The notes below the pieces were generated by a model, which saw only the letters and a program-made list of their open reading frames with translations, did not search any database and was not told the DNA's origin. A stretch of DNA of 5,139 bases from CAYTQK01 sp964439745 (GTDB taxonomy: Bacteria; Desulfobacterota; Desulfobacteria; Desulfobacterales; Desulfosudaceae): positions 1-5,139 of the forward strand of contig CAYTQK010000233.1 in the NCBI GenBank assembly GCA_964439745.1, read 5' to 3'. The first letter of the stretch is position 1. Every line of letters begins with the position of its first letter. Made by a program: the position numbers and the translations under genes. Below, piece by piece: positions 4,962 to 5,139 of the stretch.

Positions 4962-5139
4962 TCAATCCGCCTGATTCTCATCCCCGGCGGCATGCCCTCC
5001 GCCCGCAGCATAGCCGCAACTGATTTCCACCCGGTTTTTGCCTTTGCGCTTGGCCTCGTAAAGGGCCTGGTCGGCCCGGGCGATGAGCATATCGATGGAC
5101 TCCGGGGGGGTGTATGTGCTGACGCCGATGGACACGGTG
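4962..5139 (-). CDS. GGDEF-domain protein (diguanylate cyclase type), C-terminal fragment
   Basis: The last 58 codons of a minus-strand gene are visible and end with TGA at 4962-4964. The reading begins TVSIGVSTYTPPESIDMLIA and continues RADQALYEAKRKGKNRV. This is the canonical end of the GGDEF fold: the S-I-G-V-S beta strand, then A-D-x-A-L-Y-x-A-K-x-x-G-(K/R)-N-x-V. Such domains make cyclic di-GMP from two GTP when the GGDEF loop is intact. A 17-residue tail rich in Gly, Ala and acidic residues (from C41) follows the domain. The GG(D/E)EF loop, the inhibitory RxxD site and any sensory N-terminus lie beyond the right edge, so activity and input cannot be judged. The gene converges on the MBL gene and appears unrelated to the ETF block. 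Confidence 0.88.
   Translation of the reverse strand, partial: TVSIGVSTYTPPESIDMLIARADQALYEAKRKGKNRVEISCGYAAGGGHAAGDENQAD

Overview
The window is GC-rich with dense, strongly G/C-ending codons. It carries fragments or whole copies of seven protein genes. The gene set (acyl-CoA dehydrogenase, stand-alone electron transfer flavoprotein, a spore-photoproduct-lyase-like radical SAM protein in a probably non-sporulating genome, a GGDEF protein) suggests an anaerobic or facultative Gram-negative bacterium. A Desulfobacterota (Desulfosarcina/Desulfococcus-like) chromosome is my best guess. That is inference from gene content and style, not from a marker gene. I see no rRNA, tRNA, CRISPR array, insertion sequence or phage gene.

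Layout. Left block, minus strand: the N-terminal 77 residues of an acyl-CoA dehydrogenase (running off the left edge) lie downstream of a complete histidine-phosphatase-family gene. A weak hairpin plus T-tract lies between them. Centre-left: a 252-bp AT-rich divergent intergenic region (1034-1285). It holds a strong sigma70-like plus-strand promoter, a weaker minus-strand promoter, and a 30-bp near-perfect inverted repeat exactly between the two -35 boxes, which looks like a TetR-type operator. Centre: etfB and etfA on the plus strand, 24 bp apart. etfA converges on a minus-strand radical SAM gene and the two stop codons share the tetranucleotide TTAA. Right: a divergent plus-strand metallo-beta-lactamase-fold hydrolase, then the last 58 codons of a minus-strand GGDEF (diguanylate cyclase-type) gene running off the right edge.

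How the parts fit. The ETF heterodimer is the electron acceptor of acyl-CoA dehydrogenases, so the left half reads as a fatty-acid or acyl-CoA oxidation module. The divergent promoters and shared operator would let one regulator, not encoded in the window, co-control the phosphatase (and perhaps the dehydrogenase) with etfBA. The radical SAM and MBL genes are divergently arranged but I can show no functional link between them or to the ETF module.

The best candidates for something new are regulatory: the 30-bp operator, a second inverted repeat across the -10 box, and a possible 22-codon leader frame whose stop overlaps the etfB start as ATGA. On the protein side, two departures from family norms stand out. 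The phosphatase has Ser where the second catalytic His is expected, and the radical SAM protein has an extra cysteine cluster and apparently lacks the spore-photoproduct-lyase hydrogen-donor cysteine. I do not see a complete novel multi-gene system.
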